Of a stretch of 64,000 nt of DNA, positions 46,418 through 56,563 are shown one piece after another. The first letter of the stretch is position 1; every line of letters starts with the position of its first letter. Origin of the DNA: Cohnella fermenti (GTDB lineage Bacteria > Bacillota > Bacilli > Paenibacillales > Paenibacillaceae); assembly GCF_004801405.1 (NCBI RefSeq), contig NZ_SSOB01000015.1, positions 62,001-126,000 on the forward strand. The letters are read 5' to 3'. The notes under the pieces were generated by a model. The model searched no databases, had not been told where the DNA came from, and saw only the letters and a program-made list of their open reading frames with translations. The position numbers and the translations under genes are program-made.

Positions 46418-46536
46418 TCGTCATTGCACAAGGCGCTATTGACATAAATCTTCATAACAACCGTGTAGGAAATTACGTATCGGTGTCGAAAGTATACTTT
46501 ATTACTTATTTATCGTCATTATTTCGGAGGGGTCCG

Positions 46537-49500
46537 ATGATTTCTGCGACAAAGCTGCACATTCCTCTTGAACGGCATGCGTTGGTTACCCGCCCGGATT
46601 TGCTTCATCTGCTGGATGAGGGCATGGATACGAAGCTGACGCTTCTGGTCGCTCCATCCGGCTATGGGAAAACAACGGCATTAAGCGAATGGGCCAATCA
46701 GAGAGGCAAGCTTGTTGCGTGGGTGTCGCTGGGCAAGCAGGACAACGAATGGATCACATTCTGGAGTACGATCCTCGCTTCGATCCGGAATCGTGTCGGC
46801 GGATTCGGCCAGACCGTATGTCCGTTGCTGACAGAGGGGCCTTCCGCATCTTCCGCATCGATGGAGCCGGCGATGACTGCGCTGCTGAATGAGTTTAATG
46901 GCCTTCCGGACGAGCTGGTCATCATCATTGACGATTATCATTTGGCTGCGGCGCCTGTCATTCAGAAGTCGATGAGCTTCTTGCTCGAATTCCTCCCGGA
47001 CCATATTCATTTCTATATCGCAAGCCGCCATGACCTCCCCTTTCCGACAGCAAGATTGCTCGCTAAAGGAGAGATGCAACGCGCAACGATCGAGCATTTG
47101 CGGTTCCGGCCGGAGGAAGCGGACGAATTCTTCCGGGAGACGACGGATTTGCACCTGTCGGCCGAGCAGATCAGGCTGCTTCACGACCAGACCGAAGGCT
47201 GGATTAGCGGCTTGCGGCTTGCAGCCATCTCACTGAAGCGAAGCGGCAATCTGGCGGAATCGATCCGTCAATTCAGCGGCCATCAGCAGCACATAGCCGA
47301 TTATTTGCTCGAGGAAGTGATTAGCGATCTGCCGGAGGCGGTGCGAGATTTTCTGCTGCACACTTCCGTGTTAAGTCAGATGAATCATGCCTTGTGCGAG
47401 GCGGTGACCGGTCAAGCGAGAGGCCAGCAGCAACTGGAACAACTGGAACAACTGCAGCTTTTTATCATTCCGCTGGACGATCAGCGTGAGTGGTATCGCT
47501 ATCACCACCTGCTGTCCGATTTCCTGCAGTCGATGCTCGCGCGAAGAGAGCCTAAGCTGTGGATTCAGGCGAATGTGCGTGCCGCGCAATGGTTGGAGAA
47601 TAACGGCTTTGTCGAAGAGGCTGTGGAGCATTATTTGGCAGGCAAGCAGTATGAAGCGGTCGTACAATTGGTTGAGGCGCATGCTCATGAATTCCTTAGT
47701 GGAGGCAAGAACAACATAACTGCCCGTTGGGTCATGCAAGTGCCTGAGCAATATGTCTCAAGCCGACCGCTTGTCGAACTGTTTTGTTTGTATGCGATGG
47801 TCGGCATCGGGCAATTCAGCAGCATTCCGGCCCGTGCAGATCGGCTTCGAATCCGCTTCGAAGCGCTGAAGGATCAGCTTGAACCCGACATGTGGCGCAA
47901 GACGCTGGGAGAGATCTATTACATCTGCGCTTCTGCTGCCTATATAACCAAAGACCTCGATCGTGCCACTGCTTATTTTATCCGCGGGGATGAGCTTGCA
48001 TCTGAGCATAGCGTATTTATTCAAGGCGGCAACAACAAGCATTATTCAACGGAAGAATTCGATGACCATCTAAGCTACATAAACGACTATCATGCGGCTG
48101 CACGATTCTTCGCCAGGATGACGGAGCATTGGCGGGACCGAGTAAACCATCCCTATGCGTCGCCGATGTGTGCTTCATACGCCAAGCTGCTGTGCGAGTG
48201 GAATCGGATAGAGGAAGCGGAGGAATGGATCGACCGCCTGCGCGGTGCAGCCGGGTTCGCGCCGGTTCCTCGCAATTTATATCAATTGGATGTGGCGGCT
48301 TCGAGAATTCAACAAGCGAAAGGCAATTCCTTCGAAGCGGCGATGCTGCTGGAGCAGCTTAAGCTGAAGATCGATTCTCCCGATTATGCCATCTTCCAGC
48401 GCAAGATCGAAGCGGAACAAGCGAGTCTGGCGGTGCGTCAAGGCGACCTGGTGTCCGCTCGGAAGTGGCTCCAGCAATGCGGAATGTCGTACCTGGACGA
48501 AGCAACGCTGGACCGAGTGCCCGAACAGTTGGCGCTCGTTCGTGTGCTTGCCGCCTGCGGACAATTCGAATCGGCGCTGTCTCTTGCAGAGAGGCTGTAT
48601 CATCTTCTGACGAAGGAAGATCGCCTGCGGGATCGCATTCATATTCTGATCTTGCAGAGTATGGCGTTCTATCATAGCGGTCGGACTGAGCATGCGATGG
48701 CGAAGCTGGATATCGCGCTGCGCTTCGCGAAGCCGCAAGATTTCGTCCGCAGCTTCGTGGATGAGGGCCCGTCGATGGCGAAGCTGCTGTCTATGTATGT
48801 GCAATCGTATGTGGACAAAGGCGTGGAGTCTGCGGAAGTGTCCCATTATGCGAGCCGCTTGCTGCATGAGTTTAACGATCGTCATGCTTCGCCGCGAATG
48901 AGGATTCGATGTTTTGGCCGCTTGCGAGTGGAGACGGAGAACGGCGCGGCAATCAAGTGGCGGACATCCAAGACCGAGGAATTGATGGCCTTTCTCCTGC
49001 ATCATCGCGGCGAGACGGTGAGCAGGGATCGCATTCTCGATTGTTTGTGGGAAGAGGTGCCGGTCGACCGGGCAGGGGCCCAGTTCAATACGACGGCTCA
49101 CTATTTGCGCAAGGCGTTAAGCCAGCTTGGCTTTGACGGCATCATTCAGCATGTGGAAGACGGTTACCGAATCGATAGGAGTCGGTTGGACTGCGATCTC
49201 GATGAGTGGGACCGCTTGCTGGCCGCTCAATCGCAGATCGATGACAGCAAGCTGCAGGACTTTGCCAATGAGCTTGTTCAATTATATCGCGAGGGCTATA
49301 TGGCAGGAGCTTCGTACGAATGGGCAGAGCCGACGCGGGTTCGCGCGGAGAGCGAATGCGTTGCATTGCTGCTTCGTCTCCATGAACGCGAGCTGAAGCA
49401 AGAGCGATACGATGCCGCTGCACAGTTGCTGAGGCATGCGCTTGCGCGAGATCCGTTGAATGAATATATTCATGAACTGCTCATTCAAACGCTGGTGCAA

Positions 49501-49614
49501 GCAGGCGACCGATTCTCGGCGATCAAGCAATACGAGGCGCTCCGGAAGATGCTGCAGACCGAGTTCAGGCTGGAGCCGAAGGAGGCCTTTAGGAGATTGC
49601 TGGACATAAACTGA
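46537..49614 (+). CDS. MalT-like STAND ATPase with BTAD/winged-helix activator domain
   Basis: 1025 residues. The N-terminus MISATKLHIPLERHALVTRPDLL with Walker A APSGYGKTTALSEW (from about residue 39) and VIIIDDYHLAAAPVI is the MalT-type NTPase. A helical TPR-like middle follows (about 350-780). The C-terminus is an OmpR-like winged helix (IRCFGRLRVETENGAAIKWRTSK) and a bacterial transcriptional activator domain. Large ATP-dependent activators of this kind multimerise on inducer binding. It lies directly upstream of the giant SLH protein, whose promoter carries a direct repeat suited to such a domain. ATG 46537 follows CGGAGGGG; the frame extends upstream without a good start. Confidence 0.88.
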   Translation: MISATKLHIPLERHALVTRPDLLHLLDEGMDTKLTLLVAPSGYGKTTALSEWANQRGKLVAWVSLGKQDNEWITFWSTILASIRNRVGGFGQTVCPLLTEGPSASSASMEPAMTALLNEFNGLPDELVIIIDDYHLAAAPVIQKSMSFLLEFLPDHIHFYIASRHDLPFPTARLLAKGEMQRATIEHLRFRPEEADEFFRETTDLHLSAEQIRLLHDQTEGWISGLRLAAISLKRSGNLAESIRQFSGHQQHIADYLLEEVISDLPEAVRDFLLHTSVLSQMNHALCEAVTGQARGQQQLEQLEQLQLFIIPLDDQREWYRYHHLLSDFLQSMLARREPKLWIQANVRAAQWLENNGFVEEAVEHYLAGKQYEAVVQLVEAHAHEFLSGGKNNITARWVMQVPEQYVSSRPLVELFCLYAMVGIGQFSSIPARADRLRIRFEALKDQLEPDMWRKTLGEIYYICASAAYITKDLDRATAYFIRGDELASEHSVFIQGGNNKHYSTEEFDDHLSYINDYHAAARFFARMTEHWRDRVNHPYASPMCASYAKLLCEWNRIEEAEEWIDRLRGAAGFAPVPRNLYQLDVAASRIQQAKGNSFEAAMLLEQLKLKIDSPDYAIFQRKIEAEQASLAVRQGDLVSARKWLQQCGMSYLDEATLDRVPEQLALVRVLAACGQFESALSLAERLYHLLTKEDRLRDRIHILILQSMAFYHSGRTEHAMAKLDIALRFAKPQDFVRSFVDEGPSMAKLLSMYVQSYVDKGVESAEVSHYASRLLHEFNDRHASPRMRIRCFGRLRVETENGAAIKWRTSKTEELMAFLLHHRGETVSRDRILDCLWEEVPVDRAGAQFNTTAHYLRKALSQLGFDGIIQHVEDGYRIDRSRLDCDLDEWDRLLAAQSQIDDSKLQDFANELVQLYREGYMAGASYEWAEPTRVRAESECVALLLRLHERELKQERYDAAAQLLRHALARDPLNEYIHELLIQTLVQAGDRFSAIKQYEALRKMLQTEFRLEPKEAFRRLLDIN

Positions 49615-49651
49615 GGTCTTATTTTTCAACGCGATCTTTATTTTCCAACGG

Positions 49652-49696
49652 GGAGTATCCCTTGGTCATCTTCGGAGACTGAGGGGTGCTCCTTTT
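49652..49696 (+). terminator. Terminator of the BTAD activator gene
   Basis: GGAGTATCCC (49652-49661) pairs throughout with GGGGTGCTCC (49683-49692, including G-U pairs), followed by TTTT. It means the next gene needs its own promoter. Confidence 0.8.
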
Positions 49697-49709
49697 CCAT
49701 GCGGTGCAA

Positions 49710-49751
49710 TTGTTTAGGAGTTGTTTAGACCGGATGTGCTACGGTGTAGCA
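49710..49751 (+). promoter_or_regulatory. Putative activator operator: TTGTTTAG direct repeat with 11-bp period
   Basis: TTGTTTAG at 49710-49717 and 49721-49728. Eight bases further on is TGCTAC (49737-49742), a possible -10, which is also the left arm of the palindrome TGCTAC-GGT-GTAGCA (49737-49751). Direct repeats with an 11-bp period close to the -10 are the known binding pattern of SARP-type activators. Confidence 0.5.
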
Positions 49752-49786
49752 AAAATCGGCATTTTCCGAGGGGAAGGGTGTTGAAC

Positions 49787-52700
49787 TTGGACAAACGATA
49801 TAAGCGAACGATCAGCTTCTTGCTCTTGTTAGCTATGTTGGTATCGATAATACCAACGGGGGTATCCGCTGCCTCCCCCCATACGATTGCGTCCACAGAC
49901 TCCTCTTCCATTCCTATTGAATGGCATGATGCATCACAGAATGCAGGGGCTGCGGCAAGCGGATTCCAAGATGTCCAATCAACGGACTGGTTCTATGAGG
50001 CGGTAAACTATGTGCAGCAAAATGGTATATTCACGGGTACGGGAGCAGGCACCTTCTCTCCCAGAGGAACGATGACCCGTGCTATGTACGTAACGGTACT
50101 TGGAAGAATCGCAGGCGTTGATGCAAGCCAATACACCGCCCCTGGATTTGCAGACGTGTCCTCGACCGCTTGGTATGCGCCTTATGTGCAGTGGGCAGTC
50201 GAGAACGGCATTACAAGCGGCACGGGCAGCGACACCTTCTCGCCTGACGAGACTCTATCAAGAGAAATGATGGCGACGCTGACATTACGATATTTCGAGA
50301 ATGCGAGCATCGCTTATCAAGCGGACACCCCAATAACGACGTTGCCGAATGACTTGGCGGATACTTCTCCTTGGGCGGCAGACGCGGTCACCAAGCTGTG
50401 GCAGGCGGGCGTGATTACCGGAGATGAGCATGGCAATCTCAATCCCAAGTCGAGCGCCACTCGTGCCGAAGCGGCTGTATTCTGCATGCGCGCCAACGAA
50501 GTTGTGAAGGCGTCGGCCAACCAGCAAGTCGATCCGGAGTCGTCGGCATCTCTGGAAGCAAGCGAGAACGCTGGCAGCGGAGGCGGTGGAAGTGGCGGCG
50601 GAGAAGGCGGCGGCGACTCGGGAGACAACGGCGCTGCAGCCTATACCATTACGTTTGAATCCAACGGCGGCTCTGCTATTGCCAGCTTGAAGCTCAACAG
50701 AAGCGATACGCTTAGCGGTCTTCCGGCTCCGGGAAAGCAAGGGTTCATCTTCCAGGGCTGGTATTACGACAGCGACTTCACGCAAGTCGTCGTCGAGGGG
50801 GCTCCGGTCACCGGCGATACGACGCTGTATGCCAATTATATAACGGGCCCCGACAGGGCTGTGGAGAGCATTCCCAGCGTAACGGTGCTGGACCAAGCGC
50901 CAACCTTCACCATTGATGTGATCGATGCGACTGGCAGCATGACGGCTGCTCAAGTGCAAGAGGGGATGACGTTCGAGGCCATGGCCAATCCCGCGTTCGC
51001 GGGTATCGTCGTCACGGGCGCGAATGGTCGCTTCACAGTGGCGTCCGCGGCTCAAGACGGCGAATTCGAGGAAGGCAACACGTATCAACTCACACTGACG
51101 GATAAGAATCTGTCCTACAAGGGTCAAGATGCTGCGACGGCCATCTATGTGTTCAGCATCGCCAAACAAGCGGTTCTGAATGTGCCGTTGAATCCGGACA
51201 TGATCTATCTGGCATTCTCGGATGTATCGAATATGATGCTGAACGGCGAAGAGGTGGACTCCCCTGCGATTCCGGTGATCGCAACGGAGCTGGGAGGCGC
51301 CGGCTCGAAATTAAGCGAGGCGAATGTGGGCAGCGGCACCTTCGAATATGCCGGGAGCACGGCGATTCAAGAGGGTGACATCGTCGCGATCTATGAAGGG
51401 GTTCGTCCGGATCTTCGCAGCGTCGAGACAACCGAGAGCGGAGAGGTCGCTTATGTGCAGATCGCGGCGATTGAAGGCAACACCTACACCTATACCCATG
51501 CCGATTCCAAGGCGGTGCTCGCCAAGCCGGATATCCTGCCTGTAAGTATGGAGGCGGACACGGATGGAGACGAGACGAATCTCTCTATCAGGGTAGCGCA
51601 TGACACCATGAATTATAGTGACAGTCGATATGCGCCGTTGGGCCTGAGCGAGCTTACGGTTGTCAATGAGGGCGACTTTATTGCGTTCTACAATGGCGAA
51701 TTCGATAGCCATGCGAGCTTGGAGAGTTACGGCCTTATCACGTCAATAACACACGATGCCGAGATGGATATCATTACGTATACCGATGCCGCGCTGGAGC
51801 AAATTACGAGCGCTCTGAATGTGTATCAGCAACAAGCGCTTGATGGCGAACAGTTGTTGTCCGACGAGAGTGTCGCCGTATTGGAAGGGCAAGTCAAGCA
51901 GCAAGCGGTAGCCAGCGGGTTCGTCGTTCAAGCCGCCGATTATTTGTCCGAAGTAGCCGTGAGCACCGCCAGCTTCAAGGAGGAGTACGTCAAGATTGCC
52001 TCACTGTCTTCGACTAGCGTTGCTTCCAAGATTGACGTGGAGAATCTGACCGTCGTCCCTGCCATAACCAGCACGTTAACCAATCTCACGGGATCGGGCG
52101 TAAGCGTCTCGCTTCAAGTGGGCGCTGATGTTGTCATTCATATGGACGACGAGAGTGACATTGTCATCCACCTGACCGCTGCATTTATCGAAGAGATTCG
52201 CATGGATCTCAGTATCAATGGCGATACCCAAATCGGATGGTATTGGATCTTCCCGTACGTTCAAGATTACATCATCACCGCCAATCTGGATGCCTATACG
52301 TTCACCGGGATCAACATCACGGCCGAGATTGCCACCGTTGCCAACGATGAGCTGGAGGATGCGTTAGAGGATTGGCTTGATGCCAAGACCTCCGGCAAGT
52401 TAGGGAAGGTTCGGGATATCGCGACGGAGCTCAAAGCGTTGATCGACGGTGTGCAAGATACCGGAGTAGACGCGAAGACGCTGAAGATGAGTTACCGGAG
52501 CTTATTGGAGAACGAGACGGAATGGGTTCCATTAATTAACCAGAGCCTCATCGATCGAAGCCTAAGAGTGTGCCTTGGCATCGTTGAGATCAACTTCTCC
52601 GTCGATTTTGTCGTCAGTGCCAATGTGAATCTGTCGGTAGGAGCAGACTTCAATTACAAGAGTGCCAAGCGGTACTCCGCTGCCGTACGCATTCTTAGCT

Positions 52701-55700
52701 TCACGGGCAGCAGCAACACGGTGAGTCTTCCAGGCGATGGGGATTACCAGTTTAAGCTCTACGTACTGGGGACTCTCGGATTGCGAGCGGGCGTTGAGGT
52801 GACGCTTCAAGCGGGTATTGGAAGTGTCAAGTGGGACAGCATAGGCATCTCCGTTGAGCCTGGCGTGTACTTGAATCTGTGGGGGTACTTCTACTACGAT
52901 TTGCAAAAATCGGGCTCTGTGCAAACAAGCGAGTCTCTTGGCGCCTTGTACGTGGAACTGGGCATTTATCTGGAATCGCAGGTCGGGGCGCAGTTGGGCG
53001 ATGGGCTGCTCTCAGGCGATGTGACCCTGTATGACAACACCTGGCCGCTATTCTCTGTGGGCTCGGAAGAAAGCGTAGACGACTTCGCCTACCAGCAGAA
53101 CGACACGCTCGCGATCAAGCTTTCGGGAGATATGGAAGCAACCAAGAGTATGGTCTTGCCGGCCAGCATGTTCACCATGAGTGTGATGGATCTGAGAACC
53201 GGGGACACGTACGCCAAGGCGTTCGATAAATCGAATTACACCATCACGGTTGACAATGCGGACTTCACGTACGATTCCAGGACGAACACGCTCAAGCCGA
53301 CGGATTCGAACAAGAGCGCTGCCAGCGGAACCATGACGGTGAGATGGAATAACGCGCCGCTAGCCTTTACGTCCACTCCTATTCAGCGGACGTATGATCT
53401 GACATGGTTGAAATATTCAGGCAAGAGAAGGATCGTGCTTAATACGGGCAATGGAGGGCTGGCTACCTACATCCTCGCGGAGTATAAAGACAAGATCGTT
53501 GCTCCGGCCGATCCCGAGCGTCTGGGCTATACCTTCGAAGGCTGGTATACGGATGCGACTGGCGGCACGAAGTATGTCATTCCGGACACGATGCCGGGAG
53601 AGAATGTCATTCTCTATGCGCGTTGGGCATTGAGAACGGATATGCCGTACACCATTGAGCATTATTGGGTCGATCCGAATAGCGGAGCTGCGACGCTCGC
53701 GGCAACCGAGAGCTTGACGGGCACAGCCTTCTCGACGTTTACGCCTGCGAATACCGACCGCTTCAAGGCTCAAGGCTATGTGTATACCTCTTATGCGAGT
53801 ACGGGCGCAAGCACGATCGTGAGCCGGAATGCAGATGGCGACGTAACCAAAACCTCCGTGTACATTAATGGATACGGTACGACAGTGGTTAAGGTTTATT
53901 ACGTGCGGGATACGAGGGTGATGACGTTTAATGCCGGCTATGCGGGCGGCCCAACCTTTACGAAGTCGCTGCAGATCGGGCAAAACTTCACATGGAGGCC
54001 TTCGATATCCAGACCGGGCTATACGCTGGTCGGATGGTTCGAGTCCGATGGCGTCACCTCCATTCCGGGTACGGTGCCGGGGCAAGATACCGCATACACG
54101 GCGAAGTGGCAGGCTAGAACCGATACCTCCTACAAAGTCGTCTACCTGCAACAGAATATGGCGGTGAACAACCAGCTCGTGCCGGTTCTAAGCAATACCT
54201 ACACGATCGTTGATCAGCAGGAGTATAGCGGCACAACGGATACCGCAACGATTACGGCGAAGATGAAGGACTATGAAGGATTCACCTTTGACAGCAGCAA
54301 TCCGGCCACCCTTCTATCGAGCACCATATCAGGGGACGGATCGACGGTCCTGAGATTGTACTACACACGCAATACGTATAAGGTAACCTATGATCTGGAT
54401 GGCAGGGTTTTCGTAGGGGATACGGATGATCCTTATGTATTCGCTCTTCCATACGGAGCTGCTGTAGGCTCGATAGGCGCCATCAATAAGGCTGTAGCTC
54501 AAGGAACGGGAGAGATCCTCACCGGATGGACACCGTCCCTTCCGACAACGGTGCCGGCGCATGATATGACGGTCGTCGCACAGTGGAGCGCGAAGCTGGC
54601 CTCCTATACGGTAACCCATTACAGGCCGGATACAACGGGCCAATACACGATAATCGAGAAGATGACATTAAGCGGACCCGTAGACGAGACAGTTACAGCA
54701 GCAACGAAGAGTTATGAAGGGTTCTCGATTGACTCCGCTGTAGTTGCTGCAGTTGCATCGGGTACTGTCATCGATTCGACGACGAGTCCTCTCGAATTGA
54801 AGCTGTATTACAAACGCAACGTGTACACGGCGACGCTCGATCTCAATGGAGGGACTGTCTATGCAGGGACTTCCAGCGCGAAGACGGGCACTTACACGCC
54901 AAGCATACTTTACGGGTATTCCCTCCCGTCCATGCCCGTTACGCGGGCAGGCTATGTATTCGCAGGCTGGTCGCCTGCTCTGCCGGATCGTATGCCTGCC
55001 GGGAATATCTCATCTGTTGCACAGTGGGAGCCGGATTACACGATAACGAGCGTGAGCATAGACCATACGGAGCCGGCGATAGGCGATACATTAAATGCCG
55101 AGGTTATCATGGGGGATGGTCAGTCTGCAAGCAATCGCGTAACCTATCAATGGAAGGTTGAGACGGAGGCCAGCGGAACGTATGTGAATGCGGCAGGCAC
55201 AGGCAATACAACGGCGAGCTACACAGTTGCTGCTGCGGATGCGGGGAAGAGGCTGCAAGTGGCAGTGACGGGGGTCAGCCCGATAACCGGCACCCGAAGC
55301 GCAACGACCCATGCGGTATCCGTTCCGATCTCTGAAGTCACGATCGACAATGTGTATCCGGTTTATGGCGATACGCTTACCGCCAGTGCGACATTGAGCG
55401 ATGGCAGTGCCGCAGGCAGCAGCGTGACTTATCAATGGAAGGTCGAGACAGAGGCCGGCGAGACGTATGAGAATGCTGCAGGCGATGGCAATACAACGGC
55501 AAGCTACACGGTTGCGGCAGCGGATGTAGGCAAGCAACTGCAAGTTGTGGCATCGTACATGGGTCGAGCGGCAGGAGCCGCAACAAGCGAAGCGACCCAT
55601 GCGGTAGGCGTGTCTATCGCAAGGGTTGCGATAGACAACCCATCTCCTCGGATTGGCGATATTCTTACAGCCGCCGCAACGATGGCTGACGGCACATCTG

Positions 55701-56503
55701 CGGGCGACCGCGCGACTTACGAATGGATGGCAGAAGATATAGCCGGAAGCGGCGTGTACGTGTCCGCTGCCGGTGCGGGCCGGACAACCGCGAGTTACAC
55801 CGTTGCGGCAGCGGACGCAGGGAAGAAGCTGCAGGTGTGGGCGATTGGCGCCAAGGAAGGCCTCGGTATGGCAATCAGTGAAGCAACGGATGCTGTTCAG
55901 GCGGCCGCGTTCGAGCCGCTTCCGGAATGGATCGCGAGTGCAGAAGCATTGGATCTGGAGTCGGCGACCGTCACTGTCGTATCCGCAACGGAAGTATCCA
56001 TAAGCGGTGCTGCGCTGACCGATGATTGGGCTCTTCCGGAAGACGTAACGCTGAATATGAGCGATATGACGTTGAATGGCCACACCTTGACCCTTGCAGC
56101 AGGCGCAACGCTGAACGTGAGCGACTCTACAATGGATGGCAATATAGAGGCTGAGGCAGGCTCGACGTTGAATGTGAGCAATACGACGATAGACGAAGGT
56201 TATTATTGGAACATCCGGGAAGACGCCGCATTGAATGTGAGCGGCACAGTTACGCTGGCAATGGCAGCATCGTTGATCGTCGACGGAACGGCTGCTGTTC
56301 TAAGCTCTGCGACGGTGAACAATAACGGTACCATCACAGGATATAGCGGCACCGGCGTCATTACGAACGACGGTACCATCACGAACAACAGCTCCATTAT
56401 GAATTCCGGCACCCTCACGAATAACGGCACTATTATCAACACAGCCGGTGCGATATGGAGCAACTTCGGTACTTTCGCCGGCAACGATCCGATTGCCAAT
56501 TAG
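49787..56503 (+). CDS. Giant SLH surface protein with InlB-type and Ig-like repeats
   Basis: 2238 residues. Signal peptide (RTISFLLLLAMLVSIIPTGVSA), three N-terminal SLH repeats (about 40-235), a Gly-rich linker, a Listeria-Bacteroides (InlB B) repeat (ITFESNGGSAIASL), a central region of about 700 residues that I cannot assign, further InlB/MucBP-like repeats (KRRIVLNTGNGGLATYILAEY, IEHYWVDPNSGAATLAATES), three Ig-like repeats (YQWKVETEASGTYVNAAGTG), and a C-terminal Asn/Thr-rich ladder (NNNGTITGYSG, NDGTITNNSS) suggesting a beta-helix. Likely an adhesin or wall-associated fibre. TTG 49787 is chosen because GGGGAAGGG lies 8 bases upstream and a normal signal peptide results. Confidence 0.87.
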   Translation: MDKRYKRTISFLLLLAMLVSIIPTGVSAASPHTIASTDSSSIPIEWHDASQNAGAAASGFQDVQSTDWFYEAVNYVQQNGIFTGTGAGTFSPRGTMTRAMYVTVLGRIAGVDASQYTAPGFADVSSTAWYAPYVQWAVENGITSGTGSDTFSPDETLSREMMATLTLRYFENASIAYQADTPITTLPNDLADTSPWAADAVTKLWQAGVITGDEHGNLNPKSSATRAEAAVFCMRANEVVKASANQQVDPESSASLEASENAGSGGGGSGGGEGGGDSGDNGAAAYTITFESNGGSAIASLKLNRSDTLSGLPAPGKQGFIFQGWYYDSDFTQVVVEGAPVTGDTTLYANYITGPDRAVESIPSVTVLDQAPTFTIDVIDATGSMTAAQVQEGMTFEAMANPAFAGIVVTGANGRFTVASAAQDGEFEEGNTYQLTLTDKNLSYKGQDAATAIYVFSIAKQAVLNVPLNPDMIYLAFSDVSNMMLNGEEVDSPAIPVIATELGGAGSKLSEANVGSGTFEYAGSTAIQEGDIVAIYEGVRPDLRSVETTESGEVAYVQIAAIEGNTYTYTHADSKAVLAKPDILPVSMEADTDGDETNLSIRVAHDTMNYSDSRYAPLGLSELTVVNEGDFIAFYNGEFDSHASLESYGLITSITHDAEMDIITYTDAALEQITSALNVYQQQALDGEQLLSDESVAVLEGQVKQQAVASGFVVQAADYLSEVAVSTASFKEEYVKIASLSSTSVASKIDVENLTVVPAITSTLTNLTGSGVSVSLQVGADVVIHMDDESDIVIHLTAAFIEEIRMDLSINGDTQIGWYWIFPYVQDYIITANLDAYTFTGINITAEIATVANDELEDALEDWLDAKTSGKLGKVRDIATELKALIDGVQDTGVDAKTLKMSYRSLLENETEWVPLINQSLIDRSLRVCLGIVEINFSVDFVVSANVNLSVGADFNYKSAKRYSAAVRILSFTGSSNTVSLPGDGDYQFKLYVLGTLGLRAGVEVTLQAGIGSVKWDSIGISVEPGVYLNLWGYFYYDLQKSGSVQTSESLGALYVELGIYLESQVGAQLGDGLLSGDVTLYDNTWPLFSVGSEESVDDFAYQQNDTLAIKLSGDMEATKSMVLPASMFTMSVMDLRTGDTYAKAFDKSNYTITVDNADFTYDSRTNTLKPTDSNKSAASGTMTVRWNNAPLAFTSTPIQRTYDLTWLKYSGKRRIVLNTGNGGLATYILAEYKDKIVAPADPERLGYTFEGWYTDATGGTKYVIPDTMPGENVILYARWALRTDMPYTIEHYWVDPNSGAATLAATESLTGTAFSTFTPANTDRFKAQGYVYTSYASTGASTIVSRNADGDVTKTSVYINGYGTTVVKVYYVRDTRVMTFNAGYAGGPTFTKSLQIGQNFTWRPSISRPGYTLVGWFESDGVTSIPGTVPGQDTAYTAKWQARTDTSYKVVYLQQNMAVNNQLVPVLSNTYTIVDQQEYSGTTDTATITAKMKDYEGFTFDSSNPATLLSSTISGDGSTVLRLYYTRNTYKVTYDLDGRVFVGDTDDPYVFALPYGAAVGSIGAINKAVAQGTGEILTGWTPSLPTTVPAHDMTVVAQWSAKLASYTVTHYRPDTTGQYTIIEKMTLSGPVDETVTAATKSYEGFSIDSAVVAAVASGTVIDSTTSPLELKLYYKRNVYTATLDLNGGTVYAGTSSAKTGTYTPSILYGYSLPSMPVTRAGYVFAGWSPALPDRMPAGNISSVAQWEPDYTITSVSIDHTEPAIGDTLNAEVIMGDGQSASNRVTYQWKVETEASGTYVNAAGTGNTTASYTVAAADAGKRLQVAVTGVSPITGTRSATTHAVSVPISEVTIDNVYPVYGDTLTASATLSDGSAAGSSVTYQWKVETEAGETYENAAGDGNTTASYTVAAADVGKQLQVVASYMGRAAGAATSEATHAVGVSIARVAIDNPSPRIGDILTAAATMADGTSAGDRATYEWMAEDIAGSGVYVSAAGAGRTTASYTVAAADAGKKLQVWAIGAKEGLGMAISEATDAVQAAAFEPLPEWIASAEALDLESATVTVVSATEVSISGAALTDDWALPEDVTLNMSDMTLNGHTLTLAAGATLNVSDSTMDGNIEAEAGSTLNVSNTTIDEGYYWNIREDAALNVSGTVTLAMAASLIVDGTAAVLSSATVNNNGTITGYSGTGVITNDGTITNNSSIMNSGTLTNNGTIINTAGAIWSNFGTFAGNDPIAN

Positions 56504-56512
56504 CTGTGACAG

Positions 56513-56551
56513 CAGGGCCTCCCCAAGCCGAAGAAGGCTGGGGCGGCCCTG
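56513..56551 (+). terminator. Terminator of the giant surface protein gene
   Basis: CAGGGCC (56513-56519) pairs with GGCCCTG (56545-56551), with an inner CCCCAAGCC/GGCTGGGG pair, followed by TGTTTGCTT. It may also serve the convergent AraC gene. Confidence 0.75.
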
Positions 56552-56563
56552 TGTTTGCTTCCG

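Noticed and set aside
46439..46467. Promoter of the BTAD activator at TTGACA 46439-46444
   Set aside because: The -35 is perfect but no acceptable -10 is found at 16-18 bases, so it is not listed as a feature.
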